Below, piece by piece: positions 7,180 through 16,437 of a DNA stretch of 64,000 nucleotides (positions are counted from its first letter, which is position 1; each line of letters starts with the position of its first letter). Made by a program: the position numbers and the translations under genes. The stretch covers positions 4,526,001-4,590,000 of the forward strand of contig OZ257155.1 in the NCBI GenBank assembly GCA_965279355.1, given 5' to 3'. This stretch comes from G965279355 sp965279355. Its GTDB lineage: Bacteria; Pseudomonadota; Alphaproteobacteria; CACIAM-22H2. The notes under the pieces were generated by a model. That model saw only the letters and a program-made list of their open reading frames with translations, was not told where the DNA came from and did no database searches.

Positions 7180-8799
7180 GTGCCGCGCGTGGCCGTCGCT
7201 CGCCAGAGTTACGATTACATCATTGTCGGCGCCGGTTCGGCGGGCTGTGTGCTGGCCGACCGGCTGAGTGCGTCCGGCGCCAGCGTGCTGCTGCTCGAAG
7301 CCGGCAAGCCGGATCGGCATATCTTCTTCCGGATGCCGCTGGCGTTTCGCTATCTGTGGACAGACCCGCGCTTCAACTGGGGCTACGTGACGGAGCCGGA
7401 GCCGCAGCTCGACGGACGGCAGATCATGGTGCCGCGTGGCAAGGTGGTCGGCGGGTCGTCGTCGATCAATGGCATGCTCTACGCACGCGGCCATCCCCGC
7501 GACTATGACCAATGGCGGCAGATGGGGCTGGAGGGTTGGGGCTATGACGGCGTGCTTCCGTATTACCGCCGCATGGAATCCGACTGGCGCGGGAGCAGTG
7601 AGTTCCATGGCGGCGATGGCCCGTTGCAGGTTAGCCGGCATTTTCCGGACGCGCGGCTGTCGTCGGTTCTCAATGCGGCCGCGCAATCGGCCGGTCACGC
7701 GCTCACCGACGATTTCCACGGCGCCCAGCCGGAAGGCTTCGGCGTGCCGGATTTCAATGTCGGTGGCGGTCTGCGGGTCAGCACTGCGACGGCTTATCTC
7801 CGGCGGGCGCGCCGCCGCCGCAATCTCCGGGTCGAAACCGCGGCGCAGACCACGCGGGTGATCTTCGAGGGACGGCGCGCCATCGCCGTCGAATATGTTC
7901 GCGCCGGCAATCGCCACACGGTGCATGCGAGTTGCGAAGTGATCCTGTGCGGCGGAGCCTATAACTCGCCGCAGCTTTTGATGCTGTCCGGGATCGGACC
8001 GGCGGACGATCTGGCGAAGCACGGTATCGTGGCGATCCAGGATCTGCCCGGTGTCGGCCGCAATCTGCAGGATCATGCCTCGGTCGGTGTCGACTGCTAT
8101 ATGACGCAGCCTTGGGGCTTCGATCACGCGTTACGCGCCGATCGCTTCGCCATCTCAGTGCTGCGCTGGCTAGTGTCCCGCACCGGCCCGGCGACGGCGC
8201 TGCCGGTGATCGGCGGTGCGTTCATCCGCACCCGGCCTGAACTTGAGCGCCCCGACGTGCAGATGCTGTTCACCTCGGTGGCGCGTGACGCGCATGTCTG
8301 GTTTCCCGGCATCCGTCGCAATAAGGGCCACATGCTGGTGAACCGCGCGGTGCTGTTGCATCCCGACAGCCGTGGTCACGTCGCGCTCCGCTCCGCCGAT
8401 CCGCTGGATAAGCCCCGGATCAGCCTCAATCTGCTGGAGCACGAGAGCGACCTTGTGACGTTGCGCGCGGCTCTGCGAAAGACGCGTGAGGTTCTCGCCC
8501 GGAGTCCGTTTGAGTCGTTGCGCGGAACGGAAGTGGCGCCTGGCAGCGCCGTGCAGTCGGACGACCAGATCGACGCTTATATCCGTCGCACCGTCGCGAC
8601 AGCGTTCCATCCCGTCGGCACCTGTGCGATGGGCATAGGAACCGGCGCCGTCACCGATGCAAAGCTGCGGGTGCACGGCGTGGAGAACCTGCGGGTCGCC
8701 GATGCCTCGGTGATGCCGACCATCATCGGCGGCAACACTAACGCGCCAACCATCATGATCGGCGAGAAGGCGGCGGATCTGGTGTTGGGGAGGGCTTAG
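7180..8799 (+). CDS. GMC-family FAD oxidoreductase (choline/alcohol dehydrogenase-like)
   Basis: A 539-residue glucose-methanol-choline flavoprotein. The FAD-binding GAGSAGC is at about residue 17, the first GMC signature GKVVGGSSSINGMLYARG at about 85, and the second signature CGGAYNSPQLLMLSGIGP at about 262. The catalytic His is in AFHPVGTCAMG near 478, followed by GGNTNAPTIMIGEKAADL. It would oxidise a primary alcohol to an aldehyde, passing electrons to oxygen or a quinone. The start is a GTG abutting the SDR stop. The stop overlaps that of the convergent amidohydrolase by 4 bases. Confidence 0.94.
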   Translation: MPRVAVARQSYDYIIVGAGSAGCVLADRLSASGASVLLLEAGKPDRHIFFRMPLAFRYLWTDPRFNWGYVTEPEPQLDGRQIMVPRGKVVGGSSSINGMLYARGHPRDYDQWRQMGLEGWGYDGVLPYYRRMESDWRGSSEFHGGDGPLQVSRHFPDARLSSVLNAAAQSAGHALTDDFHGAQPEGFGVPDFNVGGGLRVSTATAYLRRARRRRNLRVETAAQTTRVIFEGRRAIAVEYVRAGNRHTVHASCEVILCGGAYNSPQLLMLSGIGPADDLAKHGIVAIQDLPGVGRNLQDHASVGVDCYMTQPWGFDHALRADRFAISVLRWLVSRTGPATALPVIGGAFIRTRPELERPDVQMLFTSVARDAHVWFPGIRRNKGHMLVNRAVLLHPDSRGHVALRSADPLDKPRISLNLLEHESDLVTLRAALRKTREVLARSPFESLRGTEVAPGSAVQSDDQIDAYIRRTVATAFHPVGTCAMGIGTGAVTDAKLRVHGVENLRVADASVMPTIIGGNTNAPTIMIGEKAADLVLGRA

Positions 8800-10463
8800 A
8801 TCCGCTCGTAGGCGATCTTGCCGCCAACAACAGTCTTCACCGCCCGCACATCCTTCAATTTCTCTTCCGGCATCGTCAGCGGATCGCCGTCGAGAATGGT
8901 GAAGTCGGCGAGCTTACCCGGTTCGATCGAGCCTTTCTTCGCTTCCTCGAAGGTCAGATAAGCGCCGTTCAGCGTGGCGCAACGGATTGCTTCCTCGCGG
9001 CTGATCGCCTGTGTCGGCGCAATCTTGGAGCCGAAGCGGGTGGTGCGGCTCACCGTGTGCCAGATCGAGGGCCAGAGCGTGATGGGAACGTTGTCGGTTG
9101 CCAGCGTAACTGTCACGCCGGCATCGATCAGCGCGCGCAGCGGCACGATGTCGTTCTCGCGGTCGGCACCGATGCGGTCGCGCAGTTCGATGCTGTTGCG
9201 TGAGATATAGCTGCTGGTGTGGGTCGAGACGACGATGCCCAGGCGTTTGATCGTCGCAATCTCTTCCTTCGTGAACGCCGTGATGTGTCCCATCACCCAG
9301 CGCCGGCCGTTGAGTGGAATCTCGCGATCGACTTCCTCGAAGAGCGACAGAAGGTTCGAGCGGATGCCGAACACGCGGATATTGTTGCGCGCACAGTTAA
9401 GGAGCAGCTGTTTGACCCGCGCATCCGGCAGGCCGGTGTCGTAGTTGAAGCCGGCCCAGCTGGTGTAGGGCCCCGTTTGCGTGCGCAGGACATTATCTTG
9501 CAGCGGGCCGAACTCGACCCACAGGCCGCCGATCTTCAGATGGTCGTCACCCAAAGCCGGCTCGGCGATGAGGGACAGCCAGGCTTCGGAAAAGCTGTCG
9601 AGCTTGCTGAGGTCGATCAGTGGCCAGTTCGGGCTGAAGGCGAGCAGGGCGCGCATGCTGAGTTTGCCCTGGCGATGGCATTCCTTGTAGGCGCGGATGA
9701 GCTCCATCGCCGCGCCATGCGCTTCGACGGTGCTGGTCGTCCCGTAGGAGAGATACGCCTGCTGCGAGCGCGGCAATGCCTCGACCCGTTGTTTGTGCGA
9801 GAAGCCCGGCGCTTCGCGGAAATAGACCAGCTCGGCGATGGACTGGATGGTCTGTTCATAGATGATGCCGGTCGGCTCGCCATCCGCATCCTTGTCGATG
9901 CGGATCAGGTCGATGGGCGGCACGGTGTCGCGGGTGATGCCGGCCCGTCGCAGCGCCTCAGAATTGGCGCACGACACGAGCGGCATCCTGTAGTTCCAGA
10001 ACCCCCAGATCGGCCGGATGAAGACCGGATTGCGCGGCGCCGCCGCATCGAGTTCCTGCCGCGTCGGAAACCGGTTCTCGGCAAGGACACCCGGCACGTC
10101 GGGATAAAACGGCGGGTCGCCGATCGGCATCGTGACGATCCACTCGCCGGGCTTGGCAGCCTTGGCGAGATCGGTAATCTTCTGCAGCACGTCCTTGATG
10201 GACCGCGCGCCGCCCAGCGACGGATAGATCGCCTTCAGGCCCTCGCGATCCATATGCGCATGGGCGTCGACCAGTCCCGGCAGGACCGTCTGTCCCTTGA
10301 GATCGACTATTTTTGTATCCGGGCCGGCGAGTGCAGATATCTCGGTGGTGCTGCCGACGGCGCTGAAACGGTCGCCCGTGATCGCAAAGGCTTCGGCGAT
10401 GCGGAAGGTCGGGTTGACGGTGACGATCTTCCCGCCGCGATAGATGATGTCAGGCGCGGTCAC
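8796..10463 (-). CDS. Amidohydrolase family protein (YtcJ-like)
   Basis: A 555-residue metal-dependent hydrolase of the Amidohydrolase_3 (YtcJ) group. The first metal site GLVDAHAHMD is at about residue 63. It has the expected N-terminal and C-terminal beta-sandwich strands (GGKIVTVNPTF; LADFTILDGDPL) and the late Asp in LATDNVP. Members hydrolyse C-N bonds of amides, ureas or cyclic imides; the substrate is not predictable. Six bases separate it from the upstream FMN oxidase gene, so it lies last in a three-gene minus-strand operon with the LLM monooxygenase and the hydroxy-acid oxidase. Confidence 0.92.
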   Translation of the reverse strand: MTAPDIIYRGGKIVTVNPTFRIAEAFAITGDRFSAVGSTTEISALAGPDTKIVDLKGQTVLPGLVDAHAHMDREGLKAIYPSLGGARSIKDVLQKITDLAKAAKPGEWIVTMPIGDPPFYPDVPGVLAENRFPTRQELDAAAPRNPVFIRPIWGFWNYRMPLVSCANSEALRRAGITRDTVPPIDLIRIDKDADGEPTGIIYEQTIQSIAELVYFREAPGFSHKQRVEALPRSQQAYLSYGTTSTVEAHGAAMELIRAYKECHRQGKLSMRALLAFSPNWPLIDLSKLDSFSEAWLSLIAEPALGDDHLKIGGLWVEFGPLQDNVLRTQTGPYTSWAGFNYDTGLPDARVKQLLLNCARNNIRVFGIRSNLLSLFEEVDREIPLNGRRWVMGHITAFTKEEIATIKRLGIVVSTHTSSYISRNSIELRDRIGADRENDIVPLRALIDAGVTVTLATDNVPITLWPSIWHTVSRTTRFGSKIAPTQAISREEAIRCATLNGAYLTFEEAKKGSIEPGKLADFTILDGDPLTMPEEKLKDVRAVKTVVGGKIAYERI

Positions 10464-10469
10464 GGTGCG

Positions 10470-11597
10470 TCAGGCCAGCCAGCTCTTGTCGAGAGCTGCA
10501 ATCGAAGAACAGCCGATCTGTCCAAGGCCGGAGGTGGTTTCCTTCGCCAGGATGTCATAGGCCGCTTCGATGCCGACGGGTCCGGCAGCGGCAGCGCCGT
10601 AAATGAAGGCGCGGCCGGCGAAGGTCATATCGGCGCCGAGCGCCCGCGCCTTCAAGATGTCCTCACCGCTCCGGATGCCGCTGTCGAACAGCACCGGCTT
10701 CGTGCCGGCGACACCCTTGATTGCGGCCAGCGTGTCTATGGTCGCGCGGGCGGACTCAAGCTGGCGGCCGCCGTGGTTGGAGACCCAGATCGAATCCGCG
10801 CCACGCCGGATCATTTCGGCGGCGTCGTCGGTTTCCTGCACGCCCTTGATCACCAGCGTGCCCTGCCAGCGGTCGCGCGCGCGCTGGAAGTCGTCCCAGT
10901 CGAGGCCAAACTTGTTGAGTGCGGTCACGAAGCGCGCCACGCCCTGCACATCCTTGGTGTCGGTATAGGACGCGTAGTTCTTGAGCACCGGCGCATGCCC
11001 CAGCATCGACAACGACCATGCGGGATGCGTCACCAACTGGCTGACGACGCGCGGCGTGTAGCGGAAGGGCAGCACGAACTGATCGCGGATGGAGCGGTTG
11101 CGGCGGCCCGGATGCGGGACATCGACGGTGAGCACCAGCACCCGCATGCCGACGGCCCAGGCGCGCTTGAGCAGGTCGGCCGAGATGTCATCGTTCTTCG
11201 ATACGTAGAGCTGGAACCATGCAACGTCGGGCGCCGCGGCGCCGATTTCCTCGATGGTCGAGGTGCCCATGGTGCTGAGCACGTAGGGAATATTCTCGCG
11301 CTGGGCGAGGCTGGCCATCTTCAGGTCAGTGCGGGGCCCTGCAATGTTGGCCATGCCGATCGGCGGGATGCCAAAGGGCTGCGCGTATTCACGGCCGAAC
11401 AGCGTGACCTTGGTGCCGGTGACGGCGCCGGCCAGCCGCTTGGCGCGGAACAGGTACTTTCCAAACGCCTGCTCGTTGCGGGCGATGCCCTTTTCCTCGC
11501 CCGCGCCGCCTTCGAAGTAATTGAAGGCGAAGCCCGGCATGCGCCGGCGTCCCAGCTTCTGCAGATCGGCAACGCTGGCTGCCCGAGAGACCCCCAT
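10470..11597 (-). CDS. FMN-dependent alpha-hydroxy-acid oxidizing protein
   Basis: A 375-residue member of the L-lactate oxidase/mandelate dehydrogenase/glycolate oxidase family. The FMN site and active-site signature SNHGGRQLESARATID is at about residue 268, containing the catalytic His and Arg. Also visible are AYFEGGAG-like FNYFEGGAGEEKG near the N terminus and FDSGIRSGEDILKARALGAD near the phosphate site. It oxidises a 2-hydroxy acid to the 2-oxo acid. The ATG at 11597 is preferred because GGAGA lies upstream at good spacing; a TTG two codons earlier is possible. It sits 11 bases downstream of the LLM monooxygenase gene. Confidence 0.93.
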   Translation of the reverse strand: MGVSRAASVADLQKLGRRRMPGFAFNYFEGGAGEEKGIARNEQAFGKYLFRAKRLAGAVTGTKVTLFGREYAQPFGIPPIGMANIAGPRTDLKMASLAQRENIPYVLSTMGTSTIEEIGAAAPDVAWFQLYVSKNDDISADLLKRAWAVGMRVLVLTVDVPHPGRRNRSIRDQFVLPFRYTPRVVSQLVTHPAWSLSMLGHAPVLKNYASYTDTKDVQGVARFVTALNKFGLDWDDFQRARDRWQGTLVIKGVQETDDAAEMIRRGADSIWVSNHGGRQLESARATIDTLAAIKGVAGTKPVLFDSGIRSGEDILKARALGADMTFAGRAFIYGAAAAGPVGIEAAYDILAKETTSGLGQIGCSSIAALDKSWLA

Positions 11598-11608
11598 GAC
11601 CAATCTCC

Positions 11609-12661
11609 TCAGGCGGCTACGCGCTGTGTCTTGACCTTCGGCATCACTTCGCTGGCGAACAGCTCGATCGAGCGCATCGCATCCTCATGCGCCATGTTCC
11701 CAAAATAGAACGCGCAGACCATGTAGTTGATGCCCAGGAAATCCATCTGTTTCTGGATCGTGGCGCGCACGGTCTCCGGCGATCCCGCGATGAATGAGCC
11801 GTTCTGATACGCGGCATCGACGCTGGATTCGGTGCTGCGTGCGAAGCCCGGCCCTTCGACCTTGTTCTCGCGCCAGAGCTTGGTCAGGTTCGCATGCCAA
11901 TGCTCATGCGCCGGCTTGGCGATGGTCTTCGCCTTCTCGTCGGTATCGGCGACGACGATATGCCGGCTGATGCCGATCGCCACACCTTCCGGAAAATCCT
12001 GAGCCGGACCAAAGGGCTTGTTGCCGCGTTTGGCGAAGCCTTCCCGGTAGGCGTCGACGCATTTCTTGGCGCCGTCGAGCGAGCCCAGGGTCACGAAGTT
12101 ATAGCCTTTGGCACCTGAGTAGCCGGCGCTGTCCGCGTTCGACGACGGATACCAGATCGGCGGATGCGGCTGCTGCAGCGGGCGCAGTTCCATCGGCACG
12201 CTTTTGTACTTGAAGTGCTTGCCGTCGTGATCGAGCCGATCATGCGTCAGGCCGTAAAGCACGGCGTCGAGCGCGTCCTGATAGACCTCGCGCGACGTCG
12301 CGGGATCGACATTGTGATAGTTGAGCTCGAACGGCGATACGCCACGGCCGACGCCGAGATCCAGCCTGCCATGCGAGAGATGATCGAGCATGGCGATTTC
12401 CTCGATCAGCCGCAGCGGCGAATAGAGCGTCAGCAGGTACGTGAGGGGCCCAAGGCGCATGCGCTTTGTCGCGCGCGCGACGGCGCCGAGATAGACGCCA
12501 GGCACCGGGACCATGTTGAGCGGCGTCGCATGATGCTCCGCCACATGATAGCAGTGGAAACCCAGTTCATCGGCTTTGGCGACGTAGGCCAGCCGCTTGT
12601 CAAACTGGTCCGCCAGGGTCAGATGCGAGCGGTCGACATGGTCGAAAATACCGAATTTCAT
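11609..12661 (-). CDS. LLM class flavin-dependent oxidoreductase
   Basis: A 350-residue bacterial-luciferase-like TIM-barrel protein, a full-length family member. Typical blocks are DELGFHCYHVAEHHATPLNMVP near residue 32, LDHLSHGRLDLGVGRG near 93 and a C-terminal AGSPETVRATI. These enzymes use reduced FMN or F420 and oxygen to monooxygenate carbonyl or aromatic compounds. It is the first gene of the three-gene minus-strand set with the hydroxy-acid oxidase and amidohydrolase. The start at 12661 faces the divergent LeuC-like gene across 233 bases, in which I found no convincing promoter or operator. Confidence 0.92.
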   Translation of the reverse strand: MKFGIFDHVDRSHLTLADQFDKRLAYVAKADELGFHCYHVAEHHATPLNMVPVPGVYLGAVARATKRMRLGPLTYLLTLYSPLRLIEEIAMLDHLSHGRLDLGVGRGVSPFELNYHNVDPATSREVYQDALDAVLYGLTHDRLDHDGKHFKYKSVPMELRPLQQPHPPIWYPSSNADSAGYSGAKGYNFVTLGSLDGAKKCVDAYREGFAKRGNKPFGPAQDFPEGVAIGISRHIVVADTDEKAKTIAKPAHEHWHANLTKLWRENKVEGPGFARSTESSVDAAYQNGSFIAGSPETVRATIQKQMDFLGINYMVCAFYFGNMAHEDAMRSIELFASEVMPKVKTQRVAA

Positions 12662-12894
12662 TGTTCAGGCTCCGTTTCCCCGCCGATGTAGCTGCCTGAT
12701 GTCAGCAGTCCGTCATGAGCCGGGGTGGCGTTTTTGGTGCGGCACTGTGCGGTGCCGATGCAGGGGCGGTCAAGCGCCGTTGCCGGCTATTTGACGCGTC
12801 TTGGCTACAGCGAGGAACCCGGTGGGCAAGGGGCGTTCAAGGCTTACGGTGCCGCCCGCCGGTGCGCTACAGTGCCCTTCTTTTTTGTGAACCC

Positions 12895-14301
12895 ATGCCG
12901 TCAACACTCTTCGACAAAATCTGGGATTCCCACGTCGTGGCGCGCCGCGCCGACGGCAAGGATCTTCTCTATATGGACCGGAATGTGGTCGACGAGGTGC
13001 GGGCGCCGATCGCGCTCGGCCATCTCGACGATGCCGGCCGCAAGGTCCGTCGCACCGATCTCGCCATTGTGGTGCAGGACCATACCGTCTCGACCGAGGT
13101 CGGCCGCAGCGCATCGACCAATCCCGCCACCGAAGAATTCATCACCGCGACTCGCATCAGCGCAAAAAAACACGGCATCCGCCTGTTCGATATCGGCGAT
13201 CCGGAGCAGGGCATCTCGCATGTTGTGGCGCCCGAGCTCGGGCTGGCACTGCCGGGTGCCACTTATGCCTGCGCGGACAGCCATGCGCCGACGGTCGGTG
13301 GCGTCGGGGCGCTGGGCTTTGGCTGCGGCAATACCGAGCTTGAGCATGTGCTGGCGACGCAGACCATGGCGTTGGAGAAGCCGAAGGCCATGCGCATACG
13401 TGTGGACGGCCGACTTGACAAGGGCGTCACCGCCAAGGACGCGATGATGCATGTCATCGGCAGGCTCGGCGTCGATGGCGCACGCAGCCATGCCGTGGAA
13501 CTCGCGGGTCCCGTGCCGGAGGCGATGGCGGTCGAAGGTCGTATGACCATGTGCAACATGGCCGTCGAGATGGGGGCGCGCAGCGCGCTGGTACAGCCGG
13601 ACGATGCCGTGTTCCAGTATCTGAACGGCCGGCCCTTTGCGCCGCGGGATGCCGACTGGGATGCGGCGCTGAAATTCTGGCGCATGCTGCGCAGCGACGA
13701 CGATGCGCGTTATGATCGCGAGGCGATTGTCGATTGCGCCGGGCTGGCGCCGCAGATCAGCTGGGGCACCGATCCCAGTCTAGTGATTCCGGTGACGGGC
13801 CGTGTCCCTGATGCAAGCGAGGCGAAACCGGACCGGCAGGCGGCATGGCGCCGTGCCCTGGATTATATGGGCCTCACGCCGGGTATGTCGCTCGATGGCA
13901 TCGAAATCCATCGCGTGTTCATCGGCTCCTGCACCAACAGTCGGCTGAGCGATCTGCAGAGTGCTGCCGAAGTTGCGCGCGGGCGTCATGTGGCACCCGG
14001 CGTGCTGGCCGTCATCGTGCCGGGCTCGACGACGGTGAAGCGCGAGGCGGAGGCGCTCGGCCTCGACCGCATCTTCCGCGACGCCGGCTTCCGCTGGGAT
14101 GAGTCGGGCTGCTCCATGTGCGCCGGCGGCAACGGCGATGTCGCGTTGCCGGGCCAACGTGTCGTCTCGACCACCAATCGCAATTTCGAAAGTCGGCAGG
14201 GCCGGGATGTCCGCACCCATCTCGCCAGCCCGGCGATGGCGGCGGCGGCGGCAGTCTCAGGCAAGATCGTCGATGTGCGTCGTTTGCTGGGAGGTGCGTG
14301 A
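12895..14301 (+). CDS. LeuC-like hydro-lyase large subunit (3-isopropylmalate dehydratase family)
   Basis: A 468-residue aconitase-superfamily protein. The three [4Fe-4S] cysteine positions are visible: FIGSCTNSR at about residue 345 and GCSMCAGG at about 405. DHTVST near residue 62 and CADSHAPTVGG near 124 are family motifs. It catalyses reversible dehydration/hydration of a branched or substituted malate. The ATG at 12895 starts at the family-typical TLFDKIWDSHVV; an in-frame extension upstream has no similarity. The context (TcuA-like, HIBADH and ligase genes in the same operon) suggests a catabolic relative such as a dimethylmalate- or citraconate-type dehydratase rather than leucine synthesis, but this is inference. 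Confidence 0.9.
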   Translation: MPSTLFDKIWDSHVVARRADGKDLLYMDRNVVDEVRAPIALGHLDDAGRKVRRTDLAIVVQDHTVSTEVGRSASTNPATEEFITATRISAKKHGIRLFDIGDPEQGISHVVAPELGLALPGATYACADSHAPTVGGVGALGFGCGNTELEHVLATQTMALEKPKAMRIRVDGRLDKGVTAKDAMMHVIGRLGVDGARSHAVELAGPVPEAMAVEGRMTMCNMAVEMGARSALVQPDDAVFQYLNGRPFAPRDADWDAALKFWRMLRSDDDARYDREAIVDCAGLAPQISWGTDPSLVIPVTGRVPDASEAKPDRQAAWRRALDYMGLTPGMSLDGIEIHRVFIGSCTNSRLSDLQSAAEVARGRHVAPGVLAVIVPGSTTVKREAEALGLDRIFRDAGFRWDESGCSMCAGGNGDVALPGQRVVSTTNRNFESRQGRDVRTHLASPAMAAAAAVSGKIVDVRRLLGGA

Positions 14302-14936
14302 TGCAACCCTTCACGACCCTGACGGGCATCGCGGCGCCATTGCTGCTCGACGATGTCAACACGGACCAGATCACACCGACCGGTCTGACGCGCAGCCTGA
14401 AGCCCGACTATGTGAAGGTCCTGTTCGGCCGCTGGCGGCGTCTGCCCGATGGCGGGGACAATCCGGACTTCCTGCTCAACAAGCCGCAGTTTCGCCAGAC
14501 CAGCATTCTGGTCGCGGGCCGCAATTTCGGCTGCGGCAGTTCGCGCGAAGGCGCGGTCTGGGCGATGGTTGCGAGCGGCATCCGTTGCATCGTCGCGCGC
14601 AGCTTCGCCGATCTCTACCGCAACAACTGTCTGCGCAACGGCGTGCTGCCGCTGGTCCTGCCAGCCGAGGATGCGCCGCGCTTCGAGGCGCTGGTCAAGA
14701 CAGCTGACGGTGCCAAGCCGTTTACCGTCGACCTGGTCCGGCAGAGCGTGACGTGCCCCGATGGCACGGTGTTCACTTTCGAGATTCCGGCGGCGGATCG
14801 CGCGGTGCTGCTCGAAGGTCTGGACGAGATCGATCTGACCTTGAAGGAAACGGCAGCCATCGCGCAGTGGGAAGAGCGCACGCGGCGCGAGCGGCCGTGG
14901 CAACAACAGATGAAGGACCGACGGGAGCATGGCTGA
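14301..14936 (+). CDS. LeuD-like hydro-lyase small subunit
   Basis: A 211-residue swivel-domain subunit that partners the preceding gene. The N-terminal LLLDDVNTDQITP and the central RNFGCGSSREGAVWAM (about residues 73-88) are the LeuD/aconitase domain-4 motifs that complete the active site. Its ATG overlaps the large subunit's TGA by one base (TGATG), giving translational coupling. The length is within the usual 190-215. It is the second gene of the long plus-strand operon, and its end overlaps the next start by 8 bases. Confidence 0.92.
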   Translation: MQPFTTLTGIAAPLLLDDVNTDQITPTGLTRSLKPDYVKVLFGRWRRLPDGGDNPDFLLNKPQFRQTSILVAGRNFGCGSSREGAVWAMVASGIRCIVARSFADLYRNNCLRNGVLPLVLPAEDAPRFEALVKTADGAKPFTVDLVRQSVTCPDGTVFTFEIPAADRAVLLEGLDEIDLTLKETAAIAQWEERTRRERPWQQQMKDRREHG

Positions 14937-16416
14937 GCATTCTGCGGATGTTGTGATTGTCGGCGCCGGACTGTCCGGACTTGCAGCGGCGCTGGAGGCA
15001 CGCGACGCCGGGAATTCGGTGATCGTGCTGGAGCGGGCGCCGGAAGCCGAACGCGGCGGCAATTCGCGGTTCTCGAACGGCGCAATGAAGGCGGTCTATA
15101 AAGGCGTCGAAGACGTTGAGGCACTGGTCGGCGAGATCGGGCCTGCGGAAAAGGCCCGCTGCGATTTCGGCCAATACACGCGCGAGAACTATCTCGACGA
15201 CATGATGAAGGCGACGCAGTTCCGCACCCACCCGGACCTGTCGGAAATCCTGGTCGACAACAGCCGCGACACCATGCGCTGGCTGCGCAAGAACGGCGTG
15301 AAATTCATGCCGCTCTACCAGTGGCAGTTCCAGACGGCAGACGGTCGCATCATCTTCACCGGCGGCTCTGCCGTGGAATGTTACGACGGCGGCGAAGGGG
15401 TTTCGAATTCTCTATTTGCGGCGGCCGAGAAAGTCGGCGTGAAAATTCTATACGGCGCGCGCGCGCTTTCGCTGATCGCTGATGGCGACGGCGTGCACGG
15501 CGTTGTCGTGCAGCAGGGCCGCAAGCGCTTTGAGGTCAAAGGCAAGTCGGTGGTGATTGCCGCCGGTGGCTTCGAGGCCGACACGGAATGGCGCACGCGC
15601 TATCTCGGACCCGGCTGGGAACTCGCCAAGGTACGCGGTAGCCGTTTTAACACCGGCGACGGCTTGCGCATGGCGCTGGAAATCGGCGCGCAGCCCTTCG
15701 GCAACTGGTCGGGTTGCCATTCCGCAAGCTGGGACCTCAACGCGCCTGATGTGAACGAGCTGGAATACGGCACCGTCTTCAAGCGCGACGATTATATGTA
15801 TGGCATCATGGTCAACGCGCGCGGCGAGCGTTTCTGCGATGAAGGCGAGGATGTGCGTGGCCTGACCTACGCGAAGCTCGGCCGCGTCGTGCTGGCGCAG
15901 CCCGGCCAGGTCGCCTGGCAGATCTACGACAACAAGACCTCGCATATGCTGCACGAGGAATATCGCGTGCGGCGCTCGGCCCGATACCGGTCGGAGACCC
16001 TGGAAGGGCTGATAGATCAGCTTGAGGGCATCAACAAGGCGAAATGCCTGCAGACCATCGCCGAGTTCAACAAGGCGGTGCGGCAGGACATTCCTTTCGA
16101 TACCGGCAAAAAGGACGGACGCGGCACGCAGGGGTTGGCAATTCCAAAGTCGAACTGGGCGACGACCATCGATCAGGGGCCGTTTGAGGCTTATGCCGTG
16201 ACCTGTGGCATCACCTTTACCTTCGGTGGCCTCAAGGTTGATAACCAGACGCGCGTCCTGGACGTCGACAACAACGTCATCCCCGGCCTCTATGCCTGCG
16301 GCGAGATGATTGGTGGTATCTTCTATTTCAACTATCCGGGTGGGGCGGGCTTGATGTCGGCGGCCGTGTTCGGAAGAATTGCCGGACAGACGGCGGCGGC
16401 CGATCTGAAGGGCTGA
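14929..16416 (+). CDS. FAD-dependent dehydrogenase, TcuA/fumarate-reductase-like
   Basis: A 495-residue FAD_binding_2 family flavoprotein. The dinucleotide site GAGLSGLAAALEARDAG is at about residues 10-26, followed by ERGGNSRFSNGAM as in TcuA (tricarballylate dehydrogenase). The C-terminal FAD contact is PGLYACGEMIGGIFYFNYPGG near residue 445. TcuA oxidises tricarballylate to cis-aconitate; related enzymes reduce or oxidise other C-C bonds next to carboxylates. Adjacent hydro-lyase genes would fit hydration of the resulting double bond. No TcuB-type electron-transfer partner is seen, so the electron acceptor is unknown. Confidence 0.88.
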   Translation: MAEHSADVVIVGAGLSGLAAALEARDAGNSVIVLERAPEAERGGNSRFSNGAMKAVYKGVEDVEALVGEIGPAEKARCDFGQYTRENYLDDMMKATQFRTHPDLSEILVDNSRDTMRWLRKNGVKFMPLYQWQFQTADGRIIFTGGSAVECYDGGEGVSNSLFAAAEKVGVKILYGARALSLIADGDGVHGVVVQQGRKRFEVKGKSVVIAAGGFEADTEWRTRYLGPGWELAKVRGSRFNTGDGLRMALEIGAQPFGNWSGCHSASWDLNAPDVNELEYGTVFKRDDYMYGIMVNARGERFCDEGEDVRGLTYAKLGRVVLAQPGQVAWQIYDNKTSHMLHEEYRVRRSARYRSETLEGLIDQLEGINKAKCLQTIAEFNKAVRQDIPFDTGKKDGRGTQGLAIPKSNWATTIDQGPFEAYAVTCGITFTFGGLKVDNQTRVLDVDNNVIPGLYACGEMIGGIFYFNYPGGAGLMSAAVFGRIAGQTAAADLKG

Positions 16417-16437
16417 AATAGAGGGCGGAGACGAAGG

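Noticed and set aside
6235..8127. Upstream extension of the carboxymuconolactone decarboxylase frame
   Set aside because: It runs antisense through the SDR and GMC genes; the real start at 6234 has a ribosome site and family similarity begins there.
9219..11708. 829-codon plus-strand frame opposite the amidohydrolase and FMN oxidase genes
   Set aside because: Composition is typical of an antisense frame, it spans two recognised genes and it has no motif.
12814..12837. GGAAC-N15-CGTT before the LeuC-like gene
   Set aside because: The spacing is one base shorter than the EcfG consensus and the operon has no evident stress function, so it may be chance.
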